The notes beneath the pieces were generated by a model. That model had not been told where the DNA came from, did not search any database, and saw nothing but the letters and a program-made list of their open reading frames with translations. A DNA stretch of 64,000 nt from Marisimplicoccus sp038147335 (GTDB lineage: Bacteria > Bacteroidota > Bacteroidia > Flavobacteriales > Flavobacteriaceae). Shown here in pieces: positions 1 through 7,482 of this stretch (position 1 is its first letter; each line of letters begins with the position of its first letter). Location of the stretch: positions 186,001 to 250,000 of the forward strand of contig JAYQTK010000002.1 in assembly GCA_038147335.1 (NCBI GenBank), read 5' to 3'. Position numbers and translations under genes: made by a program.

Positions 1-59
1 CCAATACAAAGAAATGATTTCTTCTTATTTATTTGATCATGTAATTTATTCATTATCAT
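1..59 (-). CDS. pyrF: orotidine 5'-phosphate decarboxylase, N-terminal fragment
   Basis: Only the first ~19 codons lie in the window; the gene runs off the left edge. The visible residues end in KKKSFLCIG, which matches the conserved start of flavobacterial OMP decarboxylase (the family reads roughly KxSFLCVGLD). That enzyme makes UMP, the last step of de novo pyrimidine synthesis. The first ATG (57-59) overlaps the prfA stop as ATGA, and a second in-frame ATG lies at 51-53, so the exact start is uncertain. It appears to be the third gene of a purM-prfA-pyrF operon. The identification rests on a short N-terminus and gene order. Confidence 0.7.
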   Translation of the reverse strand, partial: MIMNKLHDQINKKKSFLCI

Positions 60-1132
60 ACTTCTCCGGCTTCTTTTAGTCTCTCAGTATTGATATACAA
101 TTTAATCTCATCAATTAACTTAGAAACGTCTCCATCTAAAATTTTTGGTAAGTCATAAAGTGTCAAACCAATTCTATGATCTGTAACTCTTCCTTGAGGA
201 TAATTATATGTTCTAATTTTTGCTGATCTATCTCCAGATTTTACCAGTTCATTTCTTTTTTTAGAGTCAGATTCCATTCTTTTATTAAGCTCAATCTCAT
301 AAAGTCTTGATCTTAGAACTTTCATGGCCTTTTCTTTATTTTTATGTTGAGATTTTTGATCTTGACATTGAGCAACAACTCCAGTCGGCTCATGTGTTAA
401 TCTAACCGCCGAGTATGTAGTATTAACAGATTGACCTCCAGGACCAGATGAACAAAAGTAGTCAACTCTTACTTCGTTCATATTAATCTCAACGTCAAAT
501 TCTTCAGCTTCAGGCAGGACCATAACAGTTGCTGCAGATGTATGAACTCTTCCTTGAGTCTCTGTTTGAGGAACTCTCTGGACCCTATGAACTCCAGATT
601 CATATTTTAATTCACCATACACATCCTCCCCTGCTATTTCAAATATGACCTCTTTGAATCCTCCAGCTGTTCCCTCACTAGTATCAACAATACTTAAATT
701 CCATTTTTTTTCTTGTGCAAATTTTGTATACATCCTATATAAATCACCCGCAAAAATACTAGCTTCATCTCCACCAGTTCCTGCTCTAATTTCTACCACA
801 ACATTTTTCGCATCATCCGGATCTTTGGGAATTAGAAGAATTTTAATTTCATCTTCAAGTTTTTCTATAGATTGTTTTGAGATTTCCAATTGTTCTTTAG
901 CCATCTCAATCATGTCTTTATCATCAGAAGATTTTATATAACCCTCAGCTTCATCTTTTTGGTCGATTGCTTCTTTATATAATTTTCCTTTATTTACAAG
1001 AATACTAATCTCTTTTAGCTCTTTATTTAACTCAATATATTTTTTTTGATCTGCAATGATTTCTGGATTACTAATCATTTGATATATCTCATCATATCTT
1101 TTTTTAACAATATCTATTTTTTCTATAAGCAT
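56..1132 (-). CDS. prfA: peptide chain release factor 1
   Basis: RF1 recognises UAA and UAG in the ribosomal A site and triggers peptidyl-tRNA hydrolysis. The 358-residue protein has the usual family length. It carries the catalytic GGQ loop at about residues 232-234 (SSGPGGQSVNT) and the codon-recognition PxT tripeptide as PQT at about 188-190 (RVPQTETQGR), where E. coli RF1 has PAT. The N-terminal ~100 residues are charged and helical, as expected for domain 1. It follows purM after 8 bases and its stop overlaps a possible pyrF start, so the three are probably co-transcribed. The ATG start fits the family N-terminus. Confidence 0.97.
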   Translation of the reverse strand: MLIEKIDIVKKRYDEIYQMISNPEIIADQKKYIELNKELKEISILVNKGKLYKEAIDQKDEAEGYIKSSDDKDMIEMAKEQLEISKQSIEKLEDEIKILLIPKDPDDAKNVVVEIRAGTGGDEASIFAGDLYRMYTKFAQEKKWNLSIVDTSEGTAGGFKEVIFEIAGEDVYGELKYESGVHRVQRVPQTETQGRVHTSAATVMVLPEAEEFDVEINMNEVRVDYFCSSGPGGQSVNTTYSAVRLTHEPTGVVAQCQDQKSQHKNKEKAMKVLRSRLYEIELNKRMESDSKKRNELVKSGDRSAKIRTYNYPQGRVTDHRIGLTLYDLPKILDGDVSKLIDEIKLYINTERLKEAGEV

Positions 1133-1140
1133 AATGAGTA

Positions 1141-2307
1141 TTAATAATCAAAATTACCTAATTCTGATTGAATACTTAGTCTCTTAACATCTGATTCAAT
1201 CACTTCACCAATAATTTTAGCATCTATTCCGACTGATTTTGAGATATCAATAACCTTAGATGCATTTTCTGGATCTAAATAAATTTCCATTCTATGTCCC
1301 ATATTAAAAACCTTGTACATTTCCTTTGGATCTGTATTAGACTCATTCATTATTAGCTTAAAAATTGGAGGAATTTCAAAAAGATTATTTTTTATTATGT
1401 GTAAATTATCAATAAAATGTAAAATTTTTGTTTGACCACCTCCAGTACAATGAATTATTCCATTTATTTTATTTCTTCCAATTTCATCAAAAATTAACTT
1501 TAAAAGAGGTGCATAAGATCTTGTTGGAGATAAAAGCATTTTTCCTATATCAATATTAAACCCTTCTAATTTATCTGTTAAATTTTTTGAACCACAATAG
1601 GCTAATTCGCTAGGTAGGTCGTTATCATATGACTCTGGATATTTTTCTTTAATGTATTGAGAGAGAACATCATGTCTAGCTGATGTAAGCCCGTTACTTC
1701 CAATACCTGAGTTATATTCTTTATCATAAGAAGATGTGCCTGAAGAGGATAGTCCAACAATAACATTTCCTGCTTTGATATTTGAGTTATCTATTATTTG
1801 ACTCTTTTTGATTCTAACTGTCATACAAGAATCTACTATTATAGTTCTTACAAGATCACCAACATCAGCAGTTTCTCCTCCACCACTATGAATATTTATT
1901 CCGAGACCTCTATAAAAATTTAATATTTCGTCAGTTCCAGAAATTATATTGGAAATTACCTCACCAGGAATCTTATTTTTATTTCTTCCAATTGTAGATG
2001 AGATTACAATATTATCAATTGCACCAACGCAAGCAACATCATCAAGATTCATCACGATAGAATCTTGAGCTATATTTTTCCATACAGAAGTATCACCTGT
2101 TTCTTTCCAATAAATATATGCTAAAGATGATTTGGTACCAGCACCATCAGAATGGATAATTAATGCATGGTCATCTGAATTTGAAATTAAATCAGGAAGA
2201 ATTTTACAAAAGGCTTTTGGATACAGACCTTTATCATGATTTTTTATTGCATTGTGAACATCTTCTTTATCAGAAGAAACACCCCTTAATTTATATCTAT
2301 TGGTCAT
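1141..2307 (-). CDS. purM: phosphoribosylformylglycinamidine cyclo-ligase (AIR synthetase)
   Basis: PurM closes the imidazole ring of purines, converting FGAM to AIR with ATP. The protein has 388 residues, similar to other Bacteroidota PurM proteins and longer than E. coli PurM. The ATP-binding glycine-rich segment GAGTKSS lies at about residues 55-61, and a second conserved segment (CTGGGQTK) near residue 289. It is the first gene of the minus-strand cluster with prfA and pyrF, and is divergent from glnA across a 313-base gap. A TAACTTTG box ends 9 bases before the ATG, implying a very short mRNA leader. Confidence 0.93.
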   Translation of the reverse strand: MTNRYKLRGVSSDKEDVHNAIKNHDKGLYPKAFCKILPDLISNSDDHALIIHSDGAGTKSSLAYIYWKETGDTSVWKNIAQDSIVMNLDDVACVGAIDNIVISSTIGRNKNKIPGEVISNIISGTDEILNFYRGLGINIHSGGGETADVGDLVRTIIVDSCMTVRIKKSQIIDNSNIKAGNVIVGLSSSGTSSYDKEYNSGIGSNGLTSARHDVLSQYIKEKYPESYDNDLPSELAYCGSKNLTDKLEGFNIDIGKMLLSPTRSYAPLLKLIFDEIGRNKINGIIHCTGGGQTKILHFIDNLHIIKNNLFEIPPIFKLIMNESNTDPKEMYKVFNMGHRMEIYLDPENASKVIDISKSVGIDAKIIGEVIESDVKRLSIQSELGNFDY

Positions 2308-2316
2308 TATTCACAG

Positions 2317-2324
2317 CAAAGTTA
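2317..2324 (-). promoter_or_regulatory. candidate -7 box for purM
   Basis: TAACTTTG on the minus strand matches the Bacteroidota -7 consensus TAnnTTTG and sits just upstream of the purM ATG at 2307. I see no good TTTG/TTG element at the usual ~19-base distance, so this is a half-match only. If used, transcription would begin within a few bases of the start codon. Confidence 0.4.
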
Positions 2325-2620
2325 TCAAAAAAAAATCTTAATAAGTTTTTAATAAATTACCATTAACATATAAGCTTAAATTTTCTATTTAATATAATTT
2401 AGATTTCATGTTTTTATCACTGATAATGAATTTATTATATGAAATTAAAAATGATTTATTGTAATGCATTTTTCTCAATTTTTCATTCAATTTTATATGT
2501 ATTTAATAATTTTTATTCGATAAAATAATAGATTAATAAAAGTTCATTAAAATTGAGGTTATCAACATCTTTAAAATTCAAAAAAAATTAAATTGGCGCA
2601 CTTAACAAATAATTATAACT
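2325..2620. other. A+T-rich divergent intergenic region between purM and glnA
   Basis: Nearly 300 bases of very A+T-rich sequence separate the divergent purM and glnA genes. I found no credible small ORF, no hairpin with a T-run and no full TTTG/TAnnTTTG promoter reading toward glnA. It presumably holds the glnA promoter and any nitrogen-control site, but I cannot point to one. Confidence 0.5.
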
Positions 2621-3625
2621 ATGAGCAAATCTAAATTAGAATATATATGGCTTGATGGGTACAAACCAACTCAAAGCCTTAGAAGTAAAACTAAAGTCGT
2701 TTCAGACTTTGACGGTAAACTTTCTAGCTGTCCTATGTGGTCTTTTGATGGTTCTTCAACCCAACAAGCTCCAGGAGGATCTTCAGATTGTTTATTAAAA
2801 CCAGTAGCAATATATCCAGACCCTGAAAGAAAGAATGGTTTTCTAGTAATGACTGAGGTGTTAAATGCAGATGGTACTCCTCACGAGTCAAACGGAAGAG
2901 CAACTATTGATGATAGTGATAATGACTTTTGGTTTGGTTTCGAACAAGAATATTTCCTTTGGGATACTGAGACTAACTTACCTCTAGGATTTCCTAAAGA
3001 TCAAACTCCTCAAGGACAATTCTATTGTTCAGTTGGAGGTGCAAATACTTTTGGACGTGAAATAATGGATCGTCATCTTGACGTATGTCTTGAGGCAGGA
3101 ATTAACGTTGAAGGAACAAATGCTGAAGTTGCTGCAGGTCAATGGGAATTTCAAACATTCGCTAAAGGAGCTCAGCAAGCTGGTGATGAAATGTGGGTAG
3201 CTAGATATTTGCTAGAAAGAATAGCAGAAGATTATGCTATTAAAATTGAATATCACCCTAAACCTCTTGGAGCAACTGATTGGAATGGATCTGGTATGCA
3301 TGCAAACTTCTCAAATGATACTCTAAGAACTTGTGGATCTAAAGAGACATATGAAAAAATATGTGAATCATTTAGACCTGTTGTTGATGATTGTATTGCT
3401 GTTTATGGTGCATATAATGATCAAAGATTAACTGGTGATCATGAAACACAATCAATCACTGAATTCAGTTATGGGGTTTCAGATAGAGGTGCATCTATTA
3501 GAATTCCTATAATGACTGTTGAGAGTGGATGGAAAGGATGGTTAGAAGACAGAAGACCTGCATCAAATGCTGACCCATACAAAGTAGCTGCAATAATTGT
3601 AAAAACAGTAAAGAGCGTATCCTAA
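2621..3625 (+). CDS. glnA: glutamine synthetase, GSII (eukaryote-like) type
   Basis: The enzyme condenses glutamate and ammonium to glutamine with ATP. At 334 residues it is the short GSII form, not the ~470-residue GSI or ~730-residue GSIII form. Visible family segments are a beta-grasp N-terminus (residues 1-90), the metal-binding FEQEYF motif at about 107-112, GTNAEVAAGQWEFQ near 164-177 and the substrate/ATP segment DWNGSGMHANFS near 220. A C-terminal arginine-rich active-site stretch (RGASIRIP) follows. It stands alone, divergent from purM and convergent with the exchanger gene. GSII enzymes are not expected to be adenylylated. The start is the only plausible ATG. Confidence 0.94.
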   Translation: MSKSKLEYIWLDGYKPTQSLRSKTKVVSDFDGKLSSCPMWSFDGSSTQQAPGGSSDCLLKPVAIYPDPERKNGFLVMTEVLNADGTPHESNGRATIDDSDNDFWFGFEQEYFLWDTETNLPLGFPKDQTPQGQFYCSVGGANTFGREIMDRHLDVCLEAGINVEGTNAEVAAGQWEFQTFAKGAQQAGDEMWVARYLLERIAEDYAIKIEYHPKPLGATDWNGSGMHANFSNDTLRTCGSKETYEKICESFRPVVDDCIAVYGAYNDQRLTGDHETQSITEFSYGVSDRGASIRIPIMTVESGWKGWLEDRRPASNADPYKVAAIIVKTVKSVS

Positions 3626-3637
3626 CGGAATAACTTC

Positions 3638-4579
3638 TTAACTAAGTATTAAAGGGATTATAAAAATTAAATATAATGTTAATAGAATAATCCCTTTTTT
3701 TCTTGTCAGAATATTTCTTCTTTTCAAATAAGCTAATGGAAGAATTATAGCTGAGAAAAGGATTACCCACAACATATCATTAAAAATAATTTTAGAATCA
3801 ATTTGTTCAATTGGTAAAACTGTTGATGTAATTCCAATCACTACCAGTAGATTAAAAATATTTGATCCAATAAGATTACCTATCGAAAGATCATTTTGTT
3901 TTTTTATTGATGCTACAACAGATGCAGCTAATTCAGGAATACTTGTTCCAATAGCAACCATTGTTACACTTATTACTCTCTCAGATATTTCATATTTGTT
4001 TGCTACAGATATAGCAGACTTTATTAAAGTTTCAGAGCCAAGCCATAAAAGCAACCCACTAAATAATACATAAAAAATCGATTTAGGAATAGAGATTTTA
4101 GAGGTATCACCTACATCTGAGAACTCTGAAATACTCTTCTTTTGATATAAGAATAAATATATAAGTATCAGAGAAATCAAAACAAGGAGAACAATACCTT
4201 CACCTCTAGATATTTTATTACCAGTTATTAATAGTAAATAAAATAAAAAAGTTGAAAGCATTAGGATAGGAAAATCAGAAGTATAAAATCTTTGCTGTAA
4301 GGTAATGGGGTATATAATTGTTATTATTCCAAGAACTAGTCCAATATTAGCAATATTTGATCCTATTACATTACCTATAGCAAAATTTGAGAATCCATTT
4401 AAGGTTGCATTTAAGCTGACAATAAGCTCAGGTGCAGATGTAGCAAATGAAACAACAGTCATACCAATTATAATTTTAGGAACAGAAAACTTTAATGATA
4501 AGTCAACGGAAGATTTTGTAAGTACATCACCACCATGAGATAGAAGAATAATTCCAAATAAAATACCTAAAAAATCCAA
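3638..4579 (-). CDS. CaCA-family Na+/Ca2+ exchanger
   Basis: This is an integral membrane cation antiporter of the YrbG-like branch. The 313 residues form about ten hydrophobic helices with two inverted alpha-repeats. The first has ATSAPELIVSL followed by GNVIGSNIANIG (about residues 47-80), and the second has GTSIPELAASV followed by GNLIGSNIFN (about 208-240). The acidic residue in each PEL segment is the ion ligand in this family. The start codon is TTG with no better ATG nearby. It is convergent with glnA and lies just downstream of tRNA-Arg. The actual ion pair cannot be fixed from sequence. Confidence 0.88.
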   Translation of the reverse strand: MDFLGILFGIILLSHGGDVLTKSSVDLSLKFSVPKIIIGMTVVSFATSAPELIVSLNATLNGFSNFAIGNVIGSNIANIGLVLGIITIIYPITLQQRFYTSDFPILMLSTFLFYLLLITGNKISRGEGIVLLVLISLILIYLFLYQKKSISEFSDVGDTSKISIPKSIFYVLFSGLLLWLGSETLIKSAISVANKYEISERVISVTMVAIGTSIPELAASVVASIKKQNDLSIGNLIGSNIFNLLVVIGITSTVLPIEQIDSKIIFNDMLWVILFSAIILPLAYLKRRNILTRKKGIILLTLYLIFIIPLILS

Positions 4580-4592
4580 AATAAAAATTTAG

Positions 4593-4665
4593 AGGGCAAT
4601 GGAGGACTCAAACCCCCATCTGAAGAGCCGTAATCTTCTGTTCTATTCAGTTGAACTAATTGCCC
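4593..4665 (-). tRNA. tRNA-Arg (ACG anticodon)
   Basis: The minus strand folds into a full cloverleaf. The acceptor stem pairs GGGCAAT with ATTGCCC, the D arm is GTTC...GAAC, the anticodon stem is GAAGA/TCTTC around loop TTACGGC, and the T arm loop is TTGAGTC. Loop positions 34-36 read ACG, so this is the tRNA-Arg whose A34 is normally deaminated to inosine to read CGN codons. The 3' CCA is not encoded, which fits the cca gene at 56.3 kb. A TATTTTTG box lies at 4674-4681, 8 bases upstream of the 5' end. Confidence 0.95.
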
Positions 4666-4736
4666 GTTCCCTGCAAAAATATATATATATAATGAGATTA
4701 ATAATTAATCTAGTTTAAATTTTAACTATCTTAGAT

Positions 4737-4823
4737 ATGATTCAAAAATTTAATACAATGGATTGTAACTGTTTAAAATGTAACTGTCAGAATTCATGTG
4801 ATTGTACTTGCTGTGAGTGTTAA
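4737..4823 (+). CDS. candidate cysteine-rich microprotein (28 aa, 9 Cys)
   Basis: A 28-codon ORF starts at ATG 4737 and ends at TAA 4821; an in-frame ATG at 4758 would give 21 residues. Nine cysteines fall at residues 10, 12, 15, 17, 21, 23, 25, 26 and 28, as repeated CxC, CxxC and CC units joined by small polar residues. Such spacing is typical of thiolate metal ligands as in metallothioneins, but I recognise no family. The ORF stands alone between tRNA-Arg and a putative RNA gene, in otherwise non-coding A+T-rich DNA. Nine Cys codons in 21 are very unlikely in this base composition, which is the main argument for it being real. Function is unknown. Confidence 0.5.
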   Translation: MIQKFNTMDCNCLKCNCQNSCDCTCCEC

Positions 4824-4889
4824 AATTTAATTTTAACTAATTGAAAAACAGCATGTTACTGAAAGTTATTAACAATTTAGTAGAAAAAG

Positions 4890-4920
4890 TTTGTATTTCT
4901 CAATTATTTTTCTACTTTTA
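4890..4920 (+). promoter_or_regulatory. candidate promoter of the 4.93 kb RNA
   Basis: TTTG at 4890-4893 is followed after 19 bases by TACTTTTA at 4913-4920. This is the Bacteroidota arrangement TTTG-N19-TAnnTTTG with one mismatch in the last base. It would start transcription at about 4925, where the candidate structured RNA begins and about 200 bases before the nearest downstream coding start. Confidence 0.45.
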
Positions 4921-4925
4921 TATAA

Positions 4926-5094
4926 GTAAGTGAAAGAGACGGAAAAATTCGCCGTAACGTTCAAAGCGAAAGCAGAGATAAAACTTACAAAACTCTAAAC
5001 ATTAAAAAGTAGTCAAATTAACTACTATTTGAAATAAATTTCAATCGTGAATAGAGAATTAGAAAGCCTGGCGCACCTAGTGAGTCAGGCTTTC
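4926..5094 (+). ncRNA. candidate structured non-coding RNA or long structured leader
   Basis: This gap has clear secondary structure and higher G+C than its surroundings. GTAAGT (4926-4931) can pair with ACTTAC (4983-4988), enclosing ACGG/CCGT (4939-4942 with 4952-4955) and a GC-GAAA-GC tetraloop (4966-4973). AGTAGT/ACTACT follows (5008-5013 with 5021-5026). The region ends in a strong 9-bp hairpin, GAAAGCCTG/CAGGCTTTC (5062-5070 with 5086-5094). A promoter-like element lies immediately upstream. I see no tmRNA tag, RNase P, SRP or known riboswitch core. It could be an independent small RNA, for example a 6S-type RNA, or a leader of the lipoprotein gene at 5130. Confidence 0.4.
5062..5094 (+). 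terminator. stem-loop at the end of the putative RNA
   Basis: A perfect 9-bp stem (GAAAGCCTG/CAGGCTTTC) has an inner CAC/GTG extension across a symmetric internal loop. The following GAATTTTAT is only weakly T-rich. It could end the RNA, act as an attenuator or be a structural element of the RNA; termination is not certain. Confidence 0.4.
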
Positions 5095-5129
5095 GAATTT
5101 TATAAAACTAACTTTACAAAAAATTAAAA

Positions 5130-5564
5130 ATGAGACACATACTTCTAATACTAATACCCTCACTTATTTTATCATCATGCGCAACTGGTTCTGGCAACCA
5201 AATGGCTGAAACAATAGTTAACGGAGTCCAAAATGAGATTGTACTTATTGAAGTGCCAAATCAATTGGATGAAATTAGTGATGATGAAAGGTATGGAAAC
5301 TTTGAAATAGCTGTTCCTGAAATAACCAAGGAAGTTTACGATAATGCAAATATTACTGCTTATATACAAAGAACATATGAAGATGATAGACCTGATAGAT
5401 GGAGTCAACTTCCACAAGTATTTCTTAATTCAGATAACAGTACATCAGCATACTTAAGCTTTGGAGAAGGTTTTATTAGAATATCTTTTCAATCAGAAGA
5501 GTCTATTGACGAATTATTTGAATTATTTTCAGGCAGAGTATTGAAATTAGTTATTGTTAACTAA
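5130..5564 (+). CDS. hypothetical lipoprotein
   Basis: The 144-residue product has a classic lipoprotein signal: a positive N-terminus, a hydrophobic run and the lipobox LSSC with cysteine at about residue 17, followed by small residues. The mature part is acidic and soluble-looking, with no motif I recognise. It probably sits in the periplasm or outer membrane. The gene lies 35 bases after the stem-loop that ends the putative structured RNA, so it might be controlled by that element. Its 3' end overlaps the convergent pirin gene by 8 bases. Function unknown. Confidence 0.7.
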   Translation: MRHILLILIPSLILSSCATGSGNQMAETIVNGVQNEIVLIEVPNQLDEISDDERYGNFEIAVPEITKEVYDNANITAYIQRTYEDDRPDRWSQLPQVFLNSDNSTSAYLSFGEGFIRISFQSEESIDELFELFSGRVLKLVIVN

Positions 5565-6315
5565 TATTGTGCATTTCAGCATATGTTTTATAGGGAAGCT
5601 CAGTTGGTGAAATAATTTCAAATACTTTTGTGTCTGACAGTATTTCAACACTTAACGAGACTTCACTTTCAACTATTAAGAAATCTCCGGAATTAAAAGT
5701 TTGATCATTTATTTTTAGTCTCCCATATTGGATGAAGATTGAGTGGAATCTATCTTGACCTATTTCGTGGTCATACGTACCTTTAGTGAATGAATGCTGG
5801 TAAATTTGAATTGAATCAGATTTTAAATCTATTTGATTATTAATATCTGAAATAATATTAGTTTCCTTTCCATCCTCTTTTTTAACCAAAAAGATCTCTG
5901 ATTTGTAGTCACTATAATTTGCTTCTTCATATAATGACTCATGAAGGTTAGGATCAAACCATATTTGAAATATTTCAGAACCTTTTTTTAATTTTTCTGA
6001 ATGAGATATTCCTTTACCTGCTTTAATAACTTGAACATCCCCTTCTTTAAGAGTTATCCATTTATCCAAAAGAGTGTCATAATGTTCAATTTCCCCTTTT
6101 AAAACAAAACTACATATCTCAAAACCTCGATGTGGATGAAGACCTATAATACTGTCATTCTTTGGAGCCCAAGCGTGAGCCCAGTAAAACAAATTTGAGT
6201 AAGGTCTTAACATACCGCCATCCTGTGGAAATCCTATTGGTTTTTTCTCAAGAATTTCACCTCCATTAAAATTACCATTTGCTTGATTCTCCTTGGTATA
6301 TGCTTTAACTGCCAT
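5557..6315 (-). CDS. pirin family protein (bicupin)
   Basis: Pirins are iron-binding bicupins; bacterial members have been linked to quercetinase-type dioxygenase activity or redox sensing. The 252-residue protein has the N-terminal cupin signature, with metal ligands in HPHRGFE (near residue 60) and in the KGISHSEK segment (near 105). The C-terminal cupin is more diverged, as usual. No signal peptide is seen, so it is cytoplasmic. It appears monocistronic and overlaps the upstream lipoprotein gene tail-to-tail. The physiological substrate is not predictable. Confidence 0.88.
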   Translation of the reverse strand: MAVKAYTKENQANGNFNGGEILEKKPIGFPQDGGMLRPYSNLFYWAHAWAPKNDSIIGLHPHRGFEICSFVLKGEIEHYDTLLDKWITLKEGDVQVIKAGKGISHSEKLKKGSEIFQIWFDPNLHESLYEEANYSDYKSEIFLVKKEDGKETNIISDINNQIDLKSDSIQIYQHSFTKGTYDHEIGQDRFHSIFIQYGRLKINDQTFNSGDFLIVESEVSLSVEILSDTKVFEIISPTELPYKTYAEMHNIS

Positions 6316-6398
6316 AAAAATTATCTAAGGTCAATAATAGTAAATTAAAATTTAAATTTTGATGTTTGAATCTATTTGTAGTAACTGCTATGTAACAA

Positions 6399-6782
6399 TT
6401 AGTCATTTTTTTTTGTTGGGAAATTTACTGCTTGACTTTCCCAGTATATTACTTCATCTCCAGCAATATGAAACTTTATATATTTTTGAGTTAACTGTAT
6501 CCTAAATTGAGGTGCAACCTCAACATTTGCGGGAGAATATACAGAATCTGATTGTCGAGAAACTGTTGAAATTTGTGGATCAAAATAATTAACACGTTCT
6601 TCAAAAACTCCAAAATCATAATAGTATTCATCATAACCTTCTCTTTTAATTAATTCAGAAGGCTCACCAAATTTATCCATTACCATCTGCTTTGACACTA
6701 ACATAGACATTGTGTCATTATGATTGTAGAGAATATTGGAACAACCAATAATAAATAAAATTATAAACAGATTATATCTCAT
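6399..6782 (-). CDS. hypothetical lipoprotein-like protein
   Basis: This 127-residue product has a short hydrophobic N-terminus ending in IIGCS, compatible with a lipobox cysteine at about residue 14. The mature part is polar, with a tyrosine-rich stretch (DEYYYDFG) and no recognised domain. The segment MVMDKFGEPSELI resembles the helix-turn seen in small outer-membrane SmpA/BamE-like lipoproteins, where 'FGxP' follows the first helices, but this is weak. It lies about 20 bases downstream of the small ORF at 6804 and may be the last gene of the msrA-led minus-strand run. Confidence 0.6.
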   Translation of the reverse strand: MRYNLFIILFIIGCSNILYNHNDTMSMLVSKQMVMDKFGEPSELIKREGYDEYYYDFGVFEERVNYFDPQISTVSRQSDSVYSPANVEVAPQFRIQLTQKYIKFHIAGDEVIYWESQAVNFPTKKND

Positions 6783-6803
6783 AATAGTATCATTATAAAT
6801 ATA

Positions 6804-6983
6804 TTATAGATTTTTTAATTTATTGTAAAATTCATTGTCTACTTTAAAGTAGTAACCATTTTCTTCATGAATACTTCCATCAGGCTTACCGTCTAGGGTA
6901 TGGTATTTAATTATATGTTCCTTAAAAGATATTATATCCTGAATAACATATTCTTTACCATATATGTCAATTAATTTACCCAT
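6804..6983 (-). CDS. small hypothetical protein (59 aa)
   Basis: I chose the ATG at 6983 (residues MGKLIDIYG...), not a TTG two codons upstream. The start then overlaps the stop of the preceding gene by 8 bases, the pattern seen at the next junction too. The product is soluble, mixed charged and aromatic, with no membrane segment and no recognised motif. The segment YHTLDGKPDGSIHEENGYY looks like a beta-hairpin. Tight coupling with its neighbours is the main evidence that it is translated. Confidence 0.55.
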   Translation of the reverse strand: MGKLIDIYGKEYVIQDIISFKEHIIKYHTLDGKPDGSIHEENGYYFKVDNEFYNKLKNL

Positions 6984-7482
6984 AAACAACTGGTGAAGAA
7001 GCAGCAGACTCTGCAGTTTGTAACCTCCTCATTATAAATAAACCATAAATAATTAAGTCTAAGCTAGAATCACTTAAATCAATTTTCTCTATCTCTATAT
7101 TTTCTTTCCATTTTTTAAATGAATAATTAATTGCTAACACTGGTTTTGTCCCATTCTCTAAAAGAGTGTACAATTTTTCAATTCTCCACATTCCACCCTT
7201 ATTTGATTGAGTTAATGAATATACTTTTTTTGAATCATTCATGACAAGGGAGTATCCTCCTGTTTTCCATTTATAATTAAATACACCAACAATTTTACTT
7301 CCCTGGAAAACATTATAAGATGAACTCCAAAAGCTTTTCTTTTTTATCTGATAAGTTCTACTGTTATAAAAAAAGTTTATTTGGCTTGAATACCATTTAG
7401 GCTTTATTCCTTTGATCAACACTTCTTGATTTTCAAGTATTTGAAAATCTTTATTATTCTTCTCAATATTAACTTTAATCAT
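6976..7482 (-). CDS. hypothetical protein (168 aa)
   Basis: This soluble, lysine- and aromatic-rich protein has no signal peptide and no motif I recognise. Alternating hydrophobic and polar stretches (KWYSSQINFFYNS, YNVFQGSKIVGVFNY) suggest a beta-rich fold, perhaps of the LURP-one or tubby-like kind that reads a small modified beta-barrel; this is only a fold guess. A hydrophobic stretch near residues 137-152 (LDLIIYGLFIMRRL) is amphipathic and may be a membrane anchor. Start and stop overlap both neighbours by 8 bases, so it is translationally coupled in the msrA operon. Confidence 0.6.
   Translation of the reverse strand: MIKVNIEKNNKDFQILENQEVLIKGIKPKWYSSQINFFYNSRTYQIKKKSFWSSSYNVFQGSKIVGVFNYKWKTGGYSLVMNDSKKVYSLTQSNKGGMWRIEKLYTLLENGTKPVLAINYSFKKWKENIEIEKIDLSDSSLDLIIYGLFIMRRLQTAESAASSPVVYG

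Noticed and set aside
645..941. Plus-strand ORF of 98 codons inside prfA
   Set aside because: It lies wholly opposite a highly conserved gene, has no family-like motif and is a codon-composition shadow.
5175..5417. Minus-strand ORF of 80 codons opposite the 5130 lipoprotein
   Set aside because: It shows no recognised motif, while the opposing frame has a proper lipoprotein signal; it is best explained as a shadow frame.
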